The notes beneath the pieces were generated by a model that worked only from the letters and a program-made list of their open reading frames with translations, did not search any database and was not told the origin of the DNA. A program made the position numbers and the translations under genes. This document shows, piece by piece, positions 55,901 through 63,672 of a stretch of DNA of 64,000 bases (its first letter is position 1; every line of letters begins with the position of its first letter). The stretch comes from CAZMGG01 sp964565715 (GTDB taxonomy: Bacteria > Planctomycetota > UBA1135 > UBA2386), in NCBI GenBank assembly GCA_964565715.1, contig CAZMGG010000013.1, positions 1 through 64,000 of the forward strand, in the 5' to 3' direction.

Positions 55901-56479
55901 CAGGCCGGTCAGCGTCAGATGGATCCGCCGGCACAGCGTCTCGGGATCCGCCGCCTTGGACGGCAGCACGCCCTGCCGTTCCAGTTCCTGCAGCACGAAG
56001 CGGTCGATCGGGTTCTGCGGCCAGTCGCCCGCCACCTCGGGCAGCGCCGGCCGCACCGGCCGGACGAACGACCAGTGCGGCTCGTACTCGGCGCCTTCCT
56101 GGATCCACGTGCGCAGCAGTTCCTTCTCCGCCGGGCTGAGCGGGCGCTTGCCGGCGTGCGGCGGCGGCATCACATCGTCGGGATCGTCGGTGGCGATCCG
56201 CCGCCAGAGTTCACTGCGCTCCGGGTCGCCCGGCACGATGGCTGTGACGCCCTTCCGTTCGGCGGTGGCGCTCTGCCGGTCATCGAGCCGCAGATCCCGT
56301 TCGCGGGTGGCCGGGTCGGGGCCGTGGCAGGTGAAGCAGCGATCGGCCAGGATCGGCCGGATGTCGCGGTCGTAGCGCACCTTGGCACCGGCAGGCTGCG
56401 GCGCGGGCCCGGACGCGGCGGCCACCGCCAGGAGGGCGGCCGGAACCGCGAACAGGAGCCGGAGGGCGGGTTTCGGCAT
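52910..56479 (-). CDS. Planctomycete cytochrome c / DUF1549 / DUF1553 protein
   Basis: 1189 residues. After a signal peptide comes a cytochrome-like CFTCHGPDP domain (PSCyt1), then DUF1549 (NPIDRFVLQELERQGV ... GCARCHEHKYDPIS), a middle beta-rich insert of about 500 residues including a PA14-like part (NFGFGNQTWRQDP, LGSDDGFRLFVRG), and C-terminal DUF1553 (ARVAVNRLWQQVFGQGLVRT, PTREFCTVQRISTNTPLQAL). It is the first gene of the operon that continues with DUF1501 and the cytochrome-LRR membrane protein. Predicted extracytoplasmic heme protein; substrate unknown. Confidence 0.92.
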   Translation of the reverse strand: MPKPALRLLFAVPAALLAVAAASGPAPQPAGAKVRYDRDIRPILADRCFTCHGPDPATRERDLRLDDRQSATAERKGVTAIVPGDPERSELWRRIATDDPDDVMPPPHAGKRPLSPAEKELLRTWIQEGAEYEPHWSFVRPVRPALPEVAGDWPQNPIDRFVLQELERQGVLPSKAADPETLCRRIHLTLTGLPPTPAEIDAFVGDAGADRVARLATRLLGEEPYRSRAAEHFARPWLDAARYADTIGIHTDAGWQLWPYRDWVLEAFRQNMPYDRFVTEQLAGDLLEGSTRAQKVATGFLRAHVTTDEGGAISEEYLVEYAVDRASTVGSVFLGLTVGCARCHEHKYDPISHEDFYRFYGFFNSVDQPGLYSQQPDPNRAHEPFLVVPSEEQEREQARLQEELAAARAALEEPVPGEEAEAAAFRAAMLERSGVQWPPVRLQGASASGGARMTVLEDGSVLASGPNPARDDHSYTLRTDAQDLRLLLVEALPDKSLPAGRIGRAPNGNAVLSAVEVEAVSVADPQQRKQVSLGWTWADHEQPNGDFAASNVLPSGRGAGWAVDAHNVPGGRVLLLLADEPFGYAGGTEVQVRLRYQSVYANHALGRVRLSLGQIGEGGLELLPVTSSFWFVTGPFPAASGQEAWEKVYGPEQQAQLDPRQNFGFGNQTWRQDPALQDGRVNPLPEGLNVSYLGKRLFVPGARQATFALGSDDGFRLFVRGAEVAGRQVERGAAADQDRATVDLPAGESLLCLKVVNTGGVAGGYLRRDGSGEELVGDLLRILLPGTARDAEAERRIALGWRLRFSPGYAERKARVEGLQKQVAALEAALPRTMVVQELAEPRPTYLLQRGAYDQPDLSRKVERAVPAALGALPEGAPRDRRGLAQWLCAEDNPLFARVAVNRLWQQVFGQGLVRTVGDFGMQGEWPSHPELLDWLAVELRESGWDLQHVLRLIVGSATFAQSSRQRPDLRDRDPDNRWLAAFPRHRLSAEQIRDQALFVSGLLAERFGGPSVKPLQPDGLWQEVAMPQSNTRNYQAGSGDDLRRRSLYTYWKRACPPPNLMTFDAPTREFCTVQRISTNTPLQALVLWNDPQFVAAAGALADRTLAAAGDDDSRLTDLHRRCTGRTPEPAARQALLAALGTWRERFAAAPDDAAKVAGAADPAATAERAAWILLASACLSLDATLCCD

Positions 56480-56987
56480 GGTCGGGGGCGCCGCGTGGGC
56501 AACGCGGCGCGGCGCGCATCATCGGGATGGGCATGGCCCCGGGCAACCGGGCAACCAGCTGAGGGTGGGATCCACGCCGAGCCGCATCCGGCTCCGCCCG
56601 TCGCCGCGCCATGGTCGTCGCGGCCGTTCCGGGGAGCGTCAGGCAGAACTGGTGCTGGGTCCGCCGGATCCGGACCTGCGCAGAATCGACGTCCAGGACG
56701 GCCGCCGCAACGGCTGCATCGAAGGCGCTGATCGCCTCTTCTCCATGCAGCGTTCCGTCCGCACGTCGTCGGCGCACGACGGCGAACGCACGCCCGAGCG
56801 CCTCCCGCCAGGACCGCGCCGCCGCCTCGCTGCTGAAGTCGACCTCGACGCGCACGGCCGCATCCTCCCACCACGCCCGCAGGACCGTGAATGCGCCCGG
56901 TGCGCGCCGGTGGGCCCGCCGCCAGCGGCCAATGGCTCCGTGCCACCAGCCGCCGCCGCCAGACCTTCGGCATGATCCGTACCGCAC
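56280..56987 (-). CDS. Doubtful reading frame upstream of the DUF1549 gene
   Basis: The stretch from about 56,870 down to 56,580 codes on the minus strand for a chain with normal protein composition (VRVEVDFSSEAAARSWREAL, GEEAISAFDAAVAAAVLDVD), but the frame then runs into the start of the DUF1549 gene and its N-terminus is Arg/Gly-rich without a good start. It may be a small unknown gene whose end has decayed, or chance. I do not recognise a family. Confidence 0.28.
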   Translation of the reverse strand: MRYGSCRRSGGGGWWHGAIGRWRRAHRRAPGAFTVLRAWWEDAAVRVEVDFSSEAAARSWREALGRAFAVVRRRRADGTLHGEEAISAFDAAVAAAVLDVDSAQVRIRRTQHQFCLTLPGTAATTMARRRAEPDAARRGSHPQLVARLPGAMPIPMMRAAPRCPRGAPDHAETRPPAPVRGSGRPPGGGRRVRARAAACRCQGALRPRHPADPGRSLLHLPRPRPGHPRTGSAAR

Positions 56988-57006
56988 GCGTCGCCGATCC
57001 GCACAG

Positions 57007-57363
57007 TCATCTACCAGCTATGTCCACGATGGTGATCTCGTCACGCGGCCCCTTCAGGTGCAAGCGCACGCAATTCTCATCCACCAGAATGCGGCAGCCG
57101 ACGATCGTCCTTCCGCTCAACAATGGCCCGATGAGCCGCTCGATTTCCCCAAGCTTCGGTGGCTCACCTGCCTCACGAGTCATGAGTATCAGTTTTGTGG
57201 CTGCGTGCCTCAACACCGACTCCCTCACGGAATCGGACATTCGAGGATAATCGCTTCCGGCATGCGACCACGGGAGGGCATGCAACACCACGACGATCAG
57301 GGCCGCTATGCCCAGCAGGGCGCAAGCTTCGCCCGGCCTAAGCTGTTGCCCATGCCATTTCAT
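57007..57363 (-). CDS. Small membrane-anchored protein of unknown function
   Basis: 118 residues. One membrane segment (ALLGIAALIVVVLHALPW) close to the N-terminus is followed by a soluble part of mixed helix and strand (KLGEIERLIGPLLSG, VRLHLKGPRDEITIVDI). The ATG overlaps the stop of the upstream lipoprotein gene by 4 bp, so it is the last gene of a three-gene operon with an ATPase and a lipoprotein. No known family recognised. Confidence 0.6.
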   Translation of the reverse strand: MKWHGQQLRPGEACALLGIAALIVVVLHALPWSHAGSDYPRMSDSVRESVLRHAATKLILMTREAGEPPKLGEIERLIGPLLSGRTIVGCRILVDENCVRLHLKGPRDEITIVDIAGR

Positions 57364-58976
57364 GGGAGGCCATCAGCTGCTGCACACTTTCCGCTTGCTC
57401 CACACACCAGAAATACTTGTGCCCGGTCCAAAAAGGCTTGATGCTGGCATTCCACACAAGACATCTTGGGGAGGTGAACACTCGAACTCATGGATGGCAG
57501 ACGACGCCAGGACGTCTCGATCACGAAGACCTGCTCATCCGGACCCGCACCGACCTCGATCTCGGCGGGCTCCGATCCGACCACCACCGAGTCCCAACGC
57601 CAGCGCGGACGCAGGCGGAGCACGACCCGGTACCGACCCACCGCGGGGGCGAGCCACAGCGCATCCTCGCTCAGCAGCGATCCCGGAGCACCCACCACAA
57701 CCGGTTCACCAGCGACCGCCTCGCACGGAACGAGGTCGACCCCGAGGACATGCCCTGGTGGAGCATTCCTGCTGCTGGCCGAGCCGAGCCGCAGACGGAC
57801 CTGGTGCCCTCCCGTCAGCAGGATCCTCTCGCCATCCCGCCGCGGCCCCCGGGGCACCGCCTGGTAGCCAGGGACCTGGAAGCCGATCATGGGCGTCGCG
57901 TCTTCCGGCGGCACCGGCCATTGGACGACACCACGCTCCATGGGAGTACGCACGCCGACATCCGAGACCAGCACGATGCAAGCCGTCCCCGCGGCAGGTC
58001 GTAGGGCCACGTCGGCGAGTTCGAAGCGCACGGTCGACGAGGTGCGGGCATCGGCAAACGTCTCGATCGCGCAGTCCTCGACGTCATCGGCAGCCCCGGC
58101 CACCCTCGTCACGGGGCCGAGCATCCTGCCGCTCTCGCGATCGCTCGCCCACAACCGCTGGGGCTCTCGCCCAACGTGCCGCACCTCGAACAGCCCAGCT
58201 GGCCCGACGGCCCCCCGGAGACGCGGCGCCGCGGCACTCCACGCCACCTCGGACTCTGCGTGGACCACGACATCCTGCGCTGCCATTCCGCTCCGCAGCG
58301 CGACCGTGCCACGAATCCTCCTGCCCACTTCCAGGACGATCAGATCAGCAGGCCGTCCCACGTAAGGCGCGTGCCCCGGATGCTGGACCGTCACCGACGA
58401 CCGAGCCCCCGACGCACCCAGCCGCCGAAGATCGAAGCGCCCATGGGCGTCGGTGGACACGGCAAGGTCCAGGCCCGCTCCGTCGCCGGCGCTCACCCAC
58501 GCTCCCGCGACGACCCGATCGATCTGGTCGACTACGGCACCACGCATGCCGAAGTCCTCCGGGGCCATCGCCACCTCGCCCAGGCTGGCGGCGCCATCGT
58601 CCGCCGGCGGCAATGCCAGGCGCCCGCTGAGCCAGGAACTGCCGTCCTTGTCATCGACCGCGAGGACACAACGGGAGAGGGGTTCGATGCCCGTATCGCC
58701 CGGTACATGGAATGAAAACCGGCCGGTCGGATCCACCTCGAGTCCACATCGACCTCCTTCGGCCAACAGCACTTCGCCGACGGCCCCAGCTGGCGGGACC
58801 TGGACTCCCATGAGCCGACCGGTCACGCGCAGATCCAGGGACCTCACGTGCGTGGTCTGGATCCTGTCGAGCGCACGTCCGCCAGCGCACCCGCCGGCTG
58901 GCAGCACCATCGTCAATGCAAGCAGCAGGGCGGACCGACCATGACGCCATGCGATCGTGTTGTCGTTCGGTGGCAT
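57360..58976 (-). CDS. Carboxypeptidase-regulatory-like lipoprotein
   Basis: 538 residues with an LPAGGC lipobox (Cys30). Several beta-sandwich modules of the carboxypeptidase-regulatory type can be seen (LDLRVTGRLMGVQVPPAGAV, MRGAVVDQIDRVVAGAWV with TDAHGRFDLRRLG, RIRGTVALRSGM). The C-terminal tail has four cysteines, MSCVECQ and VCGASGKC, which could bind metal or form disulfides. It starts 2 bp after the stop of the ATPase gene and overlaps the next small gene. Probably periplasmic, anchored; partner of the ATPase unknown. Confidence 0.7.
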   Translation of the reverse strand: MPPNDNTIAWRHGRSALLLALTMVLPAGGCAGGRALDRIQTTHVRSLDLRVTGRLMGVQVPPAGAVGEVLLAEGGRCGLEVDPTGRFSFHVPGDTGIEPLSRCVLAVDDKDGSSWLSGRLALPPADDGAASLGEVAMAPEDFGMRGAVVDQIDRVVAGAWVSAGDGAGLDLAVSTDAHGRFDLRRLGASGARSSVTVQHPGHAPYVGRPADLIVLEVGRRIRGTVALRSGMAAQDVVVHAESEVAWSAAAPRLRGAVGPAGLFEVRHVGREPQRLWASDRESGRMLGPVTRVAGAADDVEDCAIETFADARTSSTVRFELADVALRPAAGTACIVLVSDVGVRTPMERGVVQWPVPPEDATPMIGFQVPGYQAVPRGPRRDGERILLTGGHQVRLRLGSASSRNAPPGHVLGVDLVPCEAVAGEPVVVGAPGSLLSEDALWLAPAVGRYRVVLRLRPRWRWDSVVVGSEPAEIEVGAGPDEQVFVIETSWRRLPSMSSSVHLPKMSCVECQHQAFLDRAQVFLVCGASGKCAAADGLP

Positions 58977-58978
58977 GA

Positions 58979-59737
58979 TCAGTCCTGACGACCATCCGCC
59001 TGCATGTGCCGCCAGTAGAGTTCCGGATTCTCGAGGATGCCGCGGGTCACCTGGTAGTGGGATGTCTCGTCAAGACTCACAGGCTCGATCCGGCCTCGAT
59101 CGAACGAGAGCAACGTGGCACCGGGAAACGTGAGCATGATCGGCGAGTGGGTGGCGATGATCATCTGCACCTCCTGGCTCCGGCACAGCTCGGCCATCCG
59201 GACCAACAATGCCAGTTGACGCTGGGGCGACAGGGCAGCCTCGGGCTCGTCCATGAGGACCATGCCTGGGCACATCCAGGAGGCGAACACGGCGAGGAAC
59301 GCCTCCCCGTGGGATCGGGTATGCAGCGACCGGCCGCCGTAGCGGGCGAACGGGTCCCCATTGAAGTCAAGATCCTGGGCGCGGGCCTCGAGCAACGACG
59401 CGAAGCCGGCCTGGAACTCAGCCCGGAAGAAGTACCCATCCCGCGGCTTCCGGGCGAAGCTGCCGATGAGGTAGGGCAGCAGATCGCTCTCTGCCTGCGC
59501 GCCTCGTTCGTCGGCCAGCTCGTTGCGACCGCCCACGGTGACCGGCAACCCGCAGAGAGCGGCAACCGCCTCGAGGAGGGTCGACTTGCCGGTCCCGTTC
59601 TCGCCGACGAAGAACGTGACCTTCGTCTCGAACGAGACATCGAGACCACGGAGGAAGGGGAGCGAGCCGGGGAATCGGGTGTCGTCGACCTCGACGCCAG
59701 GCCGCAGCGCGACCTGCCTGAGGAACGGTGCACTCAT
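58979..59737 (-). CDS. ABC-type/AAA ATPase, cytoplasmic
   Basis: 252 residues. Walker A GENGTGKST lies at about 45-53 and the Walker B MVLMDEPEAAL at about 173, with HSPIML as the switch histidine, which gives the RecF/ABC-like single-domain ATPase of the type found in OLD-like and defence-associated proteins. The signature between them reads SHGEAFLAVFASW. No transporter or nuclease domain is fused. First gene of a three-gene operon with a lipoprotein and a small membrane protein. Confidence 0.8.
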   Translation of the reverse strand: MSAPFLRQVALRPGVEVDDTRFPGSLPFLRGLDVSFETKVTFFVGENGTGKSTLLEAVAALCGLPVTVGGRNELADERGAQAESDLLPYLIGSFARKPRDGYFFRAEFQAGFASLLEARAQDLDFNGDPFARYGGRSLHTRSHGEAFLAVFASWMCPGMVLMDEPEAALSPQRQLALLVRMAELCRSQEVQMIIATHSPIMLTFPGATLLSFDRGRIEPVSLDETSHYQVTRGILENPELYWRHMQADGRQD

Positions 59738-60196
59738 CGGTCACCGCGGTCCATGACGCGGGCGCGTGCCAGTTCGAGCCTGGTGTGCAATGCCATCTCC
59801 ATGCGAGGCTCGCAGGATAGCCAACCCCGAGCCCCAGGCAACCACCCCAGCCTGGCTGCTTGGCCCTACCTTCTACCGAGGTCCGCTCGCTGTGGATGCC
59901 GGCGGACGCCATTTTCCCCTTCGCTGCGCTCCCAAAGCAAGGACCTCCTGCGAAGTCGGCTGGCACGACTTGCGTAGGATCGAAGAGATCCCACCGAGAC
60001 CTCAAACAAGCGAACTCGGGGCTGCCAATTTGACGGGGAGGGCGATGCCGATCGCGGCAAAAGATGAGCGGAACTCCCCCCCGTGCCGCAGCGCGGCAAG
60101 TGCTGGTTCAGGTTGTTCATGTTTGTGAGAGGAGCCTCGAGGCAGGTTGGTCGTGGTGGACCGCGGCGTCCGTACCGCGGCTTCAGGGCGAGGTCG
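59738..60196. other. Gene-free stretch between ATPase operon and transposase remnant
   Basis: No reading frame with coding character found. The right part (60040-60196) is probably the end of the insertion element; CCGCGG occurs twice as a small inverted repeat (60161-60166, 60175-60180). The left part is the upstream region of the ATPase gene. I could not identify the terminal repeats of the element. Confidence 0.4.
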
Positions 60197-61219
60197 TCAG
60201 CAGCGCAACGCGCGCAGACCCTCGACGCCGCGGAACAGGGCGGGGAGCCATCTGTTGTAGGCCAGCAGCCGGAAGACGATGCGACGGCCAGTCTTCACGA
60301 TCTGCGCGGGGATGTGGATCAGCGCGTTGCGAAAGGTGCGGAACTCCATGCGCAGGAGGGATCGCTGCTCGTCTTGGTACCGATCGCGCCAACGACCAGA
60401 GGTCGGCAACAGCAGGGCGAACCAGGCCTTCATGCTCCATGCGAGCGATGTCATCACCATGAAGGCCCAGTTGCTGACGAGGGTGTCGACCGGCGCGCGC
60501 AGCGCGCGGACGTCGCCCTTCAGCTGGGCGTTCAGGTTCTCCTGGTTGCAGCGATCGTTGGCCGTGGCGACAACTTCGGCGATCGTCAAGTCGCGGCGGT
60601 TGGTGATGTAGAAGAAGTAGCGCGTCTCTGGGTAGAGCAACTTCTGGCCGCGCTCCACGGTGATGGTCTTCTTCAGCACTACCATCCGGTACGTGATGTC
60701 GCAGGCTGTCGGTTGGTAGTCGAGCTCGGCAACGTCCTCCTTCACGAGGTGATAATTGAGGTACTCCTTCTGCTCGACGATGGCCGCCTTGACGTTCTCG
60801 CGTGGCGTGCGTGGCTCGGTCTTGACCTCGTAGCGGGGCTGCCGCTCCAGCCGTTGCCAGGCCTTCTCCGGCAGGGATTCGGCCTTCTCCACGAGGTTGG
60901 GACAAGCGTCGTAACCGAACACGAGCTGCACGCCCTGGCGGTGCCAGCGATCCAGATGCTGGGTCTGCGAGAAATCGGTGTCACCACGCAGGAGCACACT
61001 CTTGAAGCCTGCCTGCCGTGCCAGCGCGATGGCCTGATCGAGGCGCTCGGCGGCGCCCTGCTGCGAACTGACGTTGGCGCCGCGGTTGACGAGGTAGAGC
61101 GGCTCGCCGGTGTTGGCCAGCGAAACGACCAACACGTTGAAGCCCCACGTGCCCTTGTAGGACACGCCGATGCCTTCCTTGCACTCACCGCCCGTCGCGA
61201 CTTCGGTGCCGTCGGCGTT
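60197..61219 (-). mobile_element. IS1380-family transposase, truncated at its 5' end
   Basis: About 340 residues of an IS1380 transposase remain, from the first catalytic segment (DGTEVATGGECKEG) through YKGTWGFNVLVVSLANTGEP, LLRGDTDFSQTQHLDRW, VFGYDACPNLVEKAE and DRCNQENLNAQLKGDVRALR to RGVEGLRAL. The N-terminal 100-150 residues with the DNA-binding part are missing, so it is inactive. The broken end joins another gene at about 61,213-61,235. Confidence 0.83.
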
Positions 61220-61224
61220 GCCAC

Positions 61225-61779
61225 GACGCCTGGAAACAGGACTCGCTCGGCCTCCGCCGCGATCGAGCGTACGACGGGATGTGCACCCTCACGGAGTGCG
61301 CCGCCATGCAACCCTCCAACCACCCCGCGCATGCCACCCTCCATCGCCACGCGTAGTGCAAGGACCTGACGCACCGGGTCCGCGCCGACCGATCCGGTCG
61401 AGGTGCGACCGGCGATGACGTCGCGCAGCCCGACCACGCTCATGGGCAGGCCCATCCGCGAGGCCGTCCGACTGGCCGAGTCCGCCGACGGTCCGCCCGC
61501 GAGCAGCAGGGCCACCGCGGCGAACGCATCTGCCCGGTGCCCACCTGAGCGCAGTTCGGCGATGACCTCGCCGAGGATCTGCCGCGTGTCCTGGTCCCGC
61601 CTGTCGAGTTCGTGCCCGACGGCCAGTCGCTCGTCGGCAGGCGTCATGCGCAGGCTCCCGTCCGCTTCGTGTACGAACAGCACGGGTAGCACCGTGGTGG
61701 ATTCCTGCGCAGGTAGGCAGGCACTGGGGACGCCAGCGACAAAGCACAGCGGGATCGCACGGAATGCTCGCAGTCTCAT
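61225..61779 (-). pseudogene. Exported protein gene cut off by the IS1380 remnant
   Basis: The ATG at 61779 is followed by a signal peptide (AIPLCFVAGVPSACLPAQ) and about 160 residues of Ala/Gly-rich chain (VLPVLFVHEADGSLRM, QILGEVIAELRSGGH). After VLFPGVVA the sequence runs into transposase DNA in a different frame, so the 3' part of the gene is lost or replaced. No family recognised. Confidence 0.55.
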
Positions 61780-61807
61780 GTGAGTTGTCACATCACAGAT
61801 CCTCTTC

Positions 61808-62011
61808 CTTCCGTACATCTCGCGCCAGGGCCTATATCCCGCCGCAGCTTCGAAGTTCCAGCGACTGCTCCTCGGCCAGCGCACAGCGCCGACCATGTTC
61901 GATCCGACCTTCCTTCGCACATCTCGTGCCAGGGACTCTTGCCCCGCCGCAGGATCGAAGTCCAGCGACTGCTCCTTGGCCAGCGCGCAGAGCCGACCAT
62001 GGTCGATGCCG
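61808..62011. repeat. Imperfect tandem duplication, period 104 bp
   Basis: Two copies, from 61808 and from about 61909 (aligned exactly 104 bp apart at ACATCTCG, CAGCGACTGCTCCT and CCGACCATG), about 80% alike. It fills most of the 377-bp gap between the truncated gene and the next gene. No coding character seen. Confidence 0.8.
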
Positions 62012-62156
62012 ACACGGCGCAGGATGATCGCGCCGTGCCTCTCCAGCTCGCCAAGGCTCAGGGACCGCCATTCCGGTCCACGCGCCACGCGCCACGATCC
62101 GCAAGCAAGTCTCCTGGATCCCGTGCGTGGTCGTGATACCCCGATCTCCTACACGC

Positions 62157-62846
62157 TCAAGGCCACACCTGGAGGTGCCGCGCCAAGAGCGCGAGCATGC
62201 AGCCCACCAACCCTACGTAATGCCGCGCGACGCCGCAGCAGGCCGCGATCGCCGTGGTCCCCGCAGCCCAGATCCACGACCACCGGTGGAACGGCTCATC
62301 GTGGATCACGTTCCGGATCAGCACCTGGCTGAGCAGGACGGCGGCGATGTACAGGACTGCGGTCGCGAGGATCGCGCACCCAGCGCCATGCGTCGATCGC
62401 AGCATGCGCCAGACGATGCCCCAGAAGATGACGGCCTCCGCGCACGCGCGCCCGGCCACCCACGCGACGACCTCCGCGATCTGCGTCCACTCCAGCTCTG
62501 CCGCCACGGAGCGCGTGACGTACCCGTTCCACCCGCGCGAGATGGCGGATGCGTGCAACCAACCCATCAAACAGACACCGGCCACGAACATCAGTCCAGC
62601 CGCCCAGCGCACTCGGCATCCCAGCACGGGAGCCGGCACGAGGGGGCCCGTCCTGCGTCGGCCGGCCACGACCAGCACCGCCAGCATCAGGATGCACGCG
62701 AGCTCCAAAGTCGCATCGGTGAGCCATGCAAGGGACAGGTCCAGGACCATCAGCGCGAGGATGTAGATTCCGGCCACGCCGACCAGCCCCACGGCCATCC
62801 ACGACCGCCCTTCGCCCTCCGCAGTCCCACCTTCGTCCATCGCCAT
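62157..62846 (-). CDS. Multi-pass membrane protein
   Basis: 229 residues with five or six membrane segments (VGLVGVAGIYILALMVLDL, LELACILMLAVLVVAG, AAGLMFVAGVCLMGWL, AILATAVLYIAAVLLSQVL, near-C-terminal others). The fourth segment region, ACAEAVIFWGIVWRMLR, faintly recalls the EExxxR motif of CPBP/CAAX-type membrane proteases, but the second glutamate is Ala, so the assignment is weak. A Glu/Gly-rich N-terminus precedes the first segment. Confidence 0.6.
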   Translation of the reverse strand: MAMDEGGTAEGEGRSWMAVGLVGVAGIYILALMVLDLSLAWLTDATLELACILMLAVLVVAGRRRTGPLVPAPVLGCRVRWAAGLMFVAGVCLMGWLHASAISRGWNGYVTRSVAAELEWTQIAEVVAWVAGRACAEAVIFWGIVWRMLRSTHGAGCAILATAVLYIAAVLLSQVLIRNVIHDEPFHRWSWIWAAGTTAIAACCGVARHYVGLVGCMLALLARHLQVWP

Positions 62847-62921
62847 GCAAGTCTATCCTCCCGGAGGGATTTGCCGATTCTGACGGCACGAGCTGCGCAC
62901 CCTTCGATTCATCCCTGGGCC

Positions 62922-63641
62922 TCACGGCCCCGAATCCAGCATGCGCCGGGCCCGCTCCAATGCCCGCTCCAAGGATGCCTTCACCCACGCCTTGACCCAG
63001 GACCGGTCGCCACGCCAGGGCGGAGGGTGATGCACGTACATGACAATGGCCGCCCGGACCTCAGGCAGGGCATACAAGCCGTACCGGTCACTGATCTCCA
63101 TGATGACCTCCCACTCCCATGGCTCCTCTTCGGTTACCGGAAACTCCTTTATCTTGACAGCAAACCATTGGGCGATGTCGGCATGCGTCTCCAGCCTGCG
63201 GAGGGCCATGCCTCGCCACCGGATCGGACGTAGCACTTCGTTGACGGTTTCATACTGATGATCGGGTGTGACCCTCTCCAGATCCCTCCATCGCCTGTCC
63301 AGTCGCTCAACAGCACCATCCGAGTAGCTGGCAGACAAGGCGCAGGTCAACAACAGGCTGGGAGGGACTCTCGCCCCCTGCAACCATGTCATGATGACCT
63401 CCTCCGCCAAAGCGGCGTATTCCCAGGGACGCTGCCGCATTGCCGGCTCGAGTGCCTCTGTCGCAGTAGCGCGGGCAAACGCCGGCAAACCCACCGAATG
63501 GTGTTCGGCATGATTCGCACAGCTTCCCGCAACCAGGAGTAGAACCCATGCAATGGCATGGCTTCTTGGCTCCAGCGATGCCCCACCTGTGACGCCACGG
63601 CCCGCCGCAGATGGAGCCGCGATGCACCGTCGCGCATGCAT
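62922..63641 (-). CDS. Hypothetical lipoprotein
   Basis: About 240 residues. WVLLLVAGSC looks like a lipobox, but 30-40 residues precede it, so the true start is uncertain: ATG at 63641 or 63677, or a later non-ATG codon nearer the hydrophobic run. The soluble part is helical and charged (VERLDRRWRDLERVTPDHQY, DIAQWFAVKIKEFPVTEEE). No family recognised. Two strong palindromes sit at the 5' end. Confidence 0.55.
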   Translation of the reverse strand: MHARRCIAAPSAAGRGVTGGASLEPRSHAIAWVLLLVAGSCANHAEHHSVGLPAFARATATEALEPAMRQRPWEYAALAEEVIMTWLQGARVPPSLLLTCALSASYSDGAVERLDRRWRDLERVTPDHQYETVNEVLRPIRWRGMALRRLETHADIAQWFAVKIKEFPVTEEEPWEWEVIMEISDRYGLYALPEVRAAIVMYVHHPPPWRGDRSWVKAWVKASLERALERARRMLDSGP

Positions 63642-63648
63642 GCGCGAC
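63629..63648. promoter_or_regulatory. 20-bp perfect palindrome at a gene start
   Basis: GTCGCGCATG followed by its exact complement, spanning the ATG candidate at 63641. May be a binding site or a hairpin over the start. Confidence 0.4.
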
Positions 63649-63654
63649 GCGCTT

Positions 63655-63672
63655 CCTATTAGGACTAATAGG
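63655..63672. promoter_or_regulatory. 18-bp inverted repeat at right edge
   Basis: CCTATTAG-GA-CTAATAGG, perfect 8-bp arms. It overlaps the stop codon of the partial gene at the window end and lies 14 bp upstream of the 63641 start, so it could be an operator or a terminator between the two genes. Confidence 0.4.

Noticed and set aside
61808..62011. CRISPR-like repeat
   Set aside because: Only two copies, 104 bp long and imperfect, without spacers of constant length; it is a tandem duplication.
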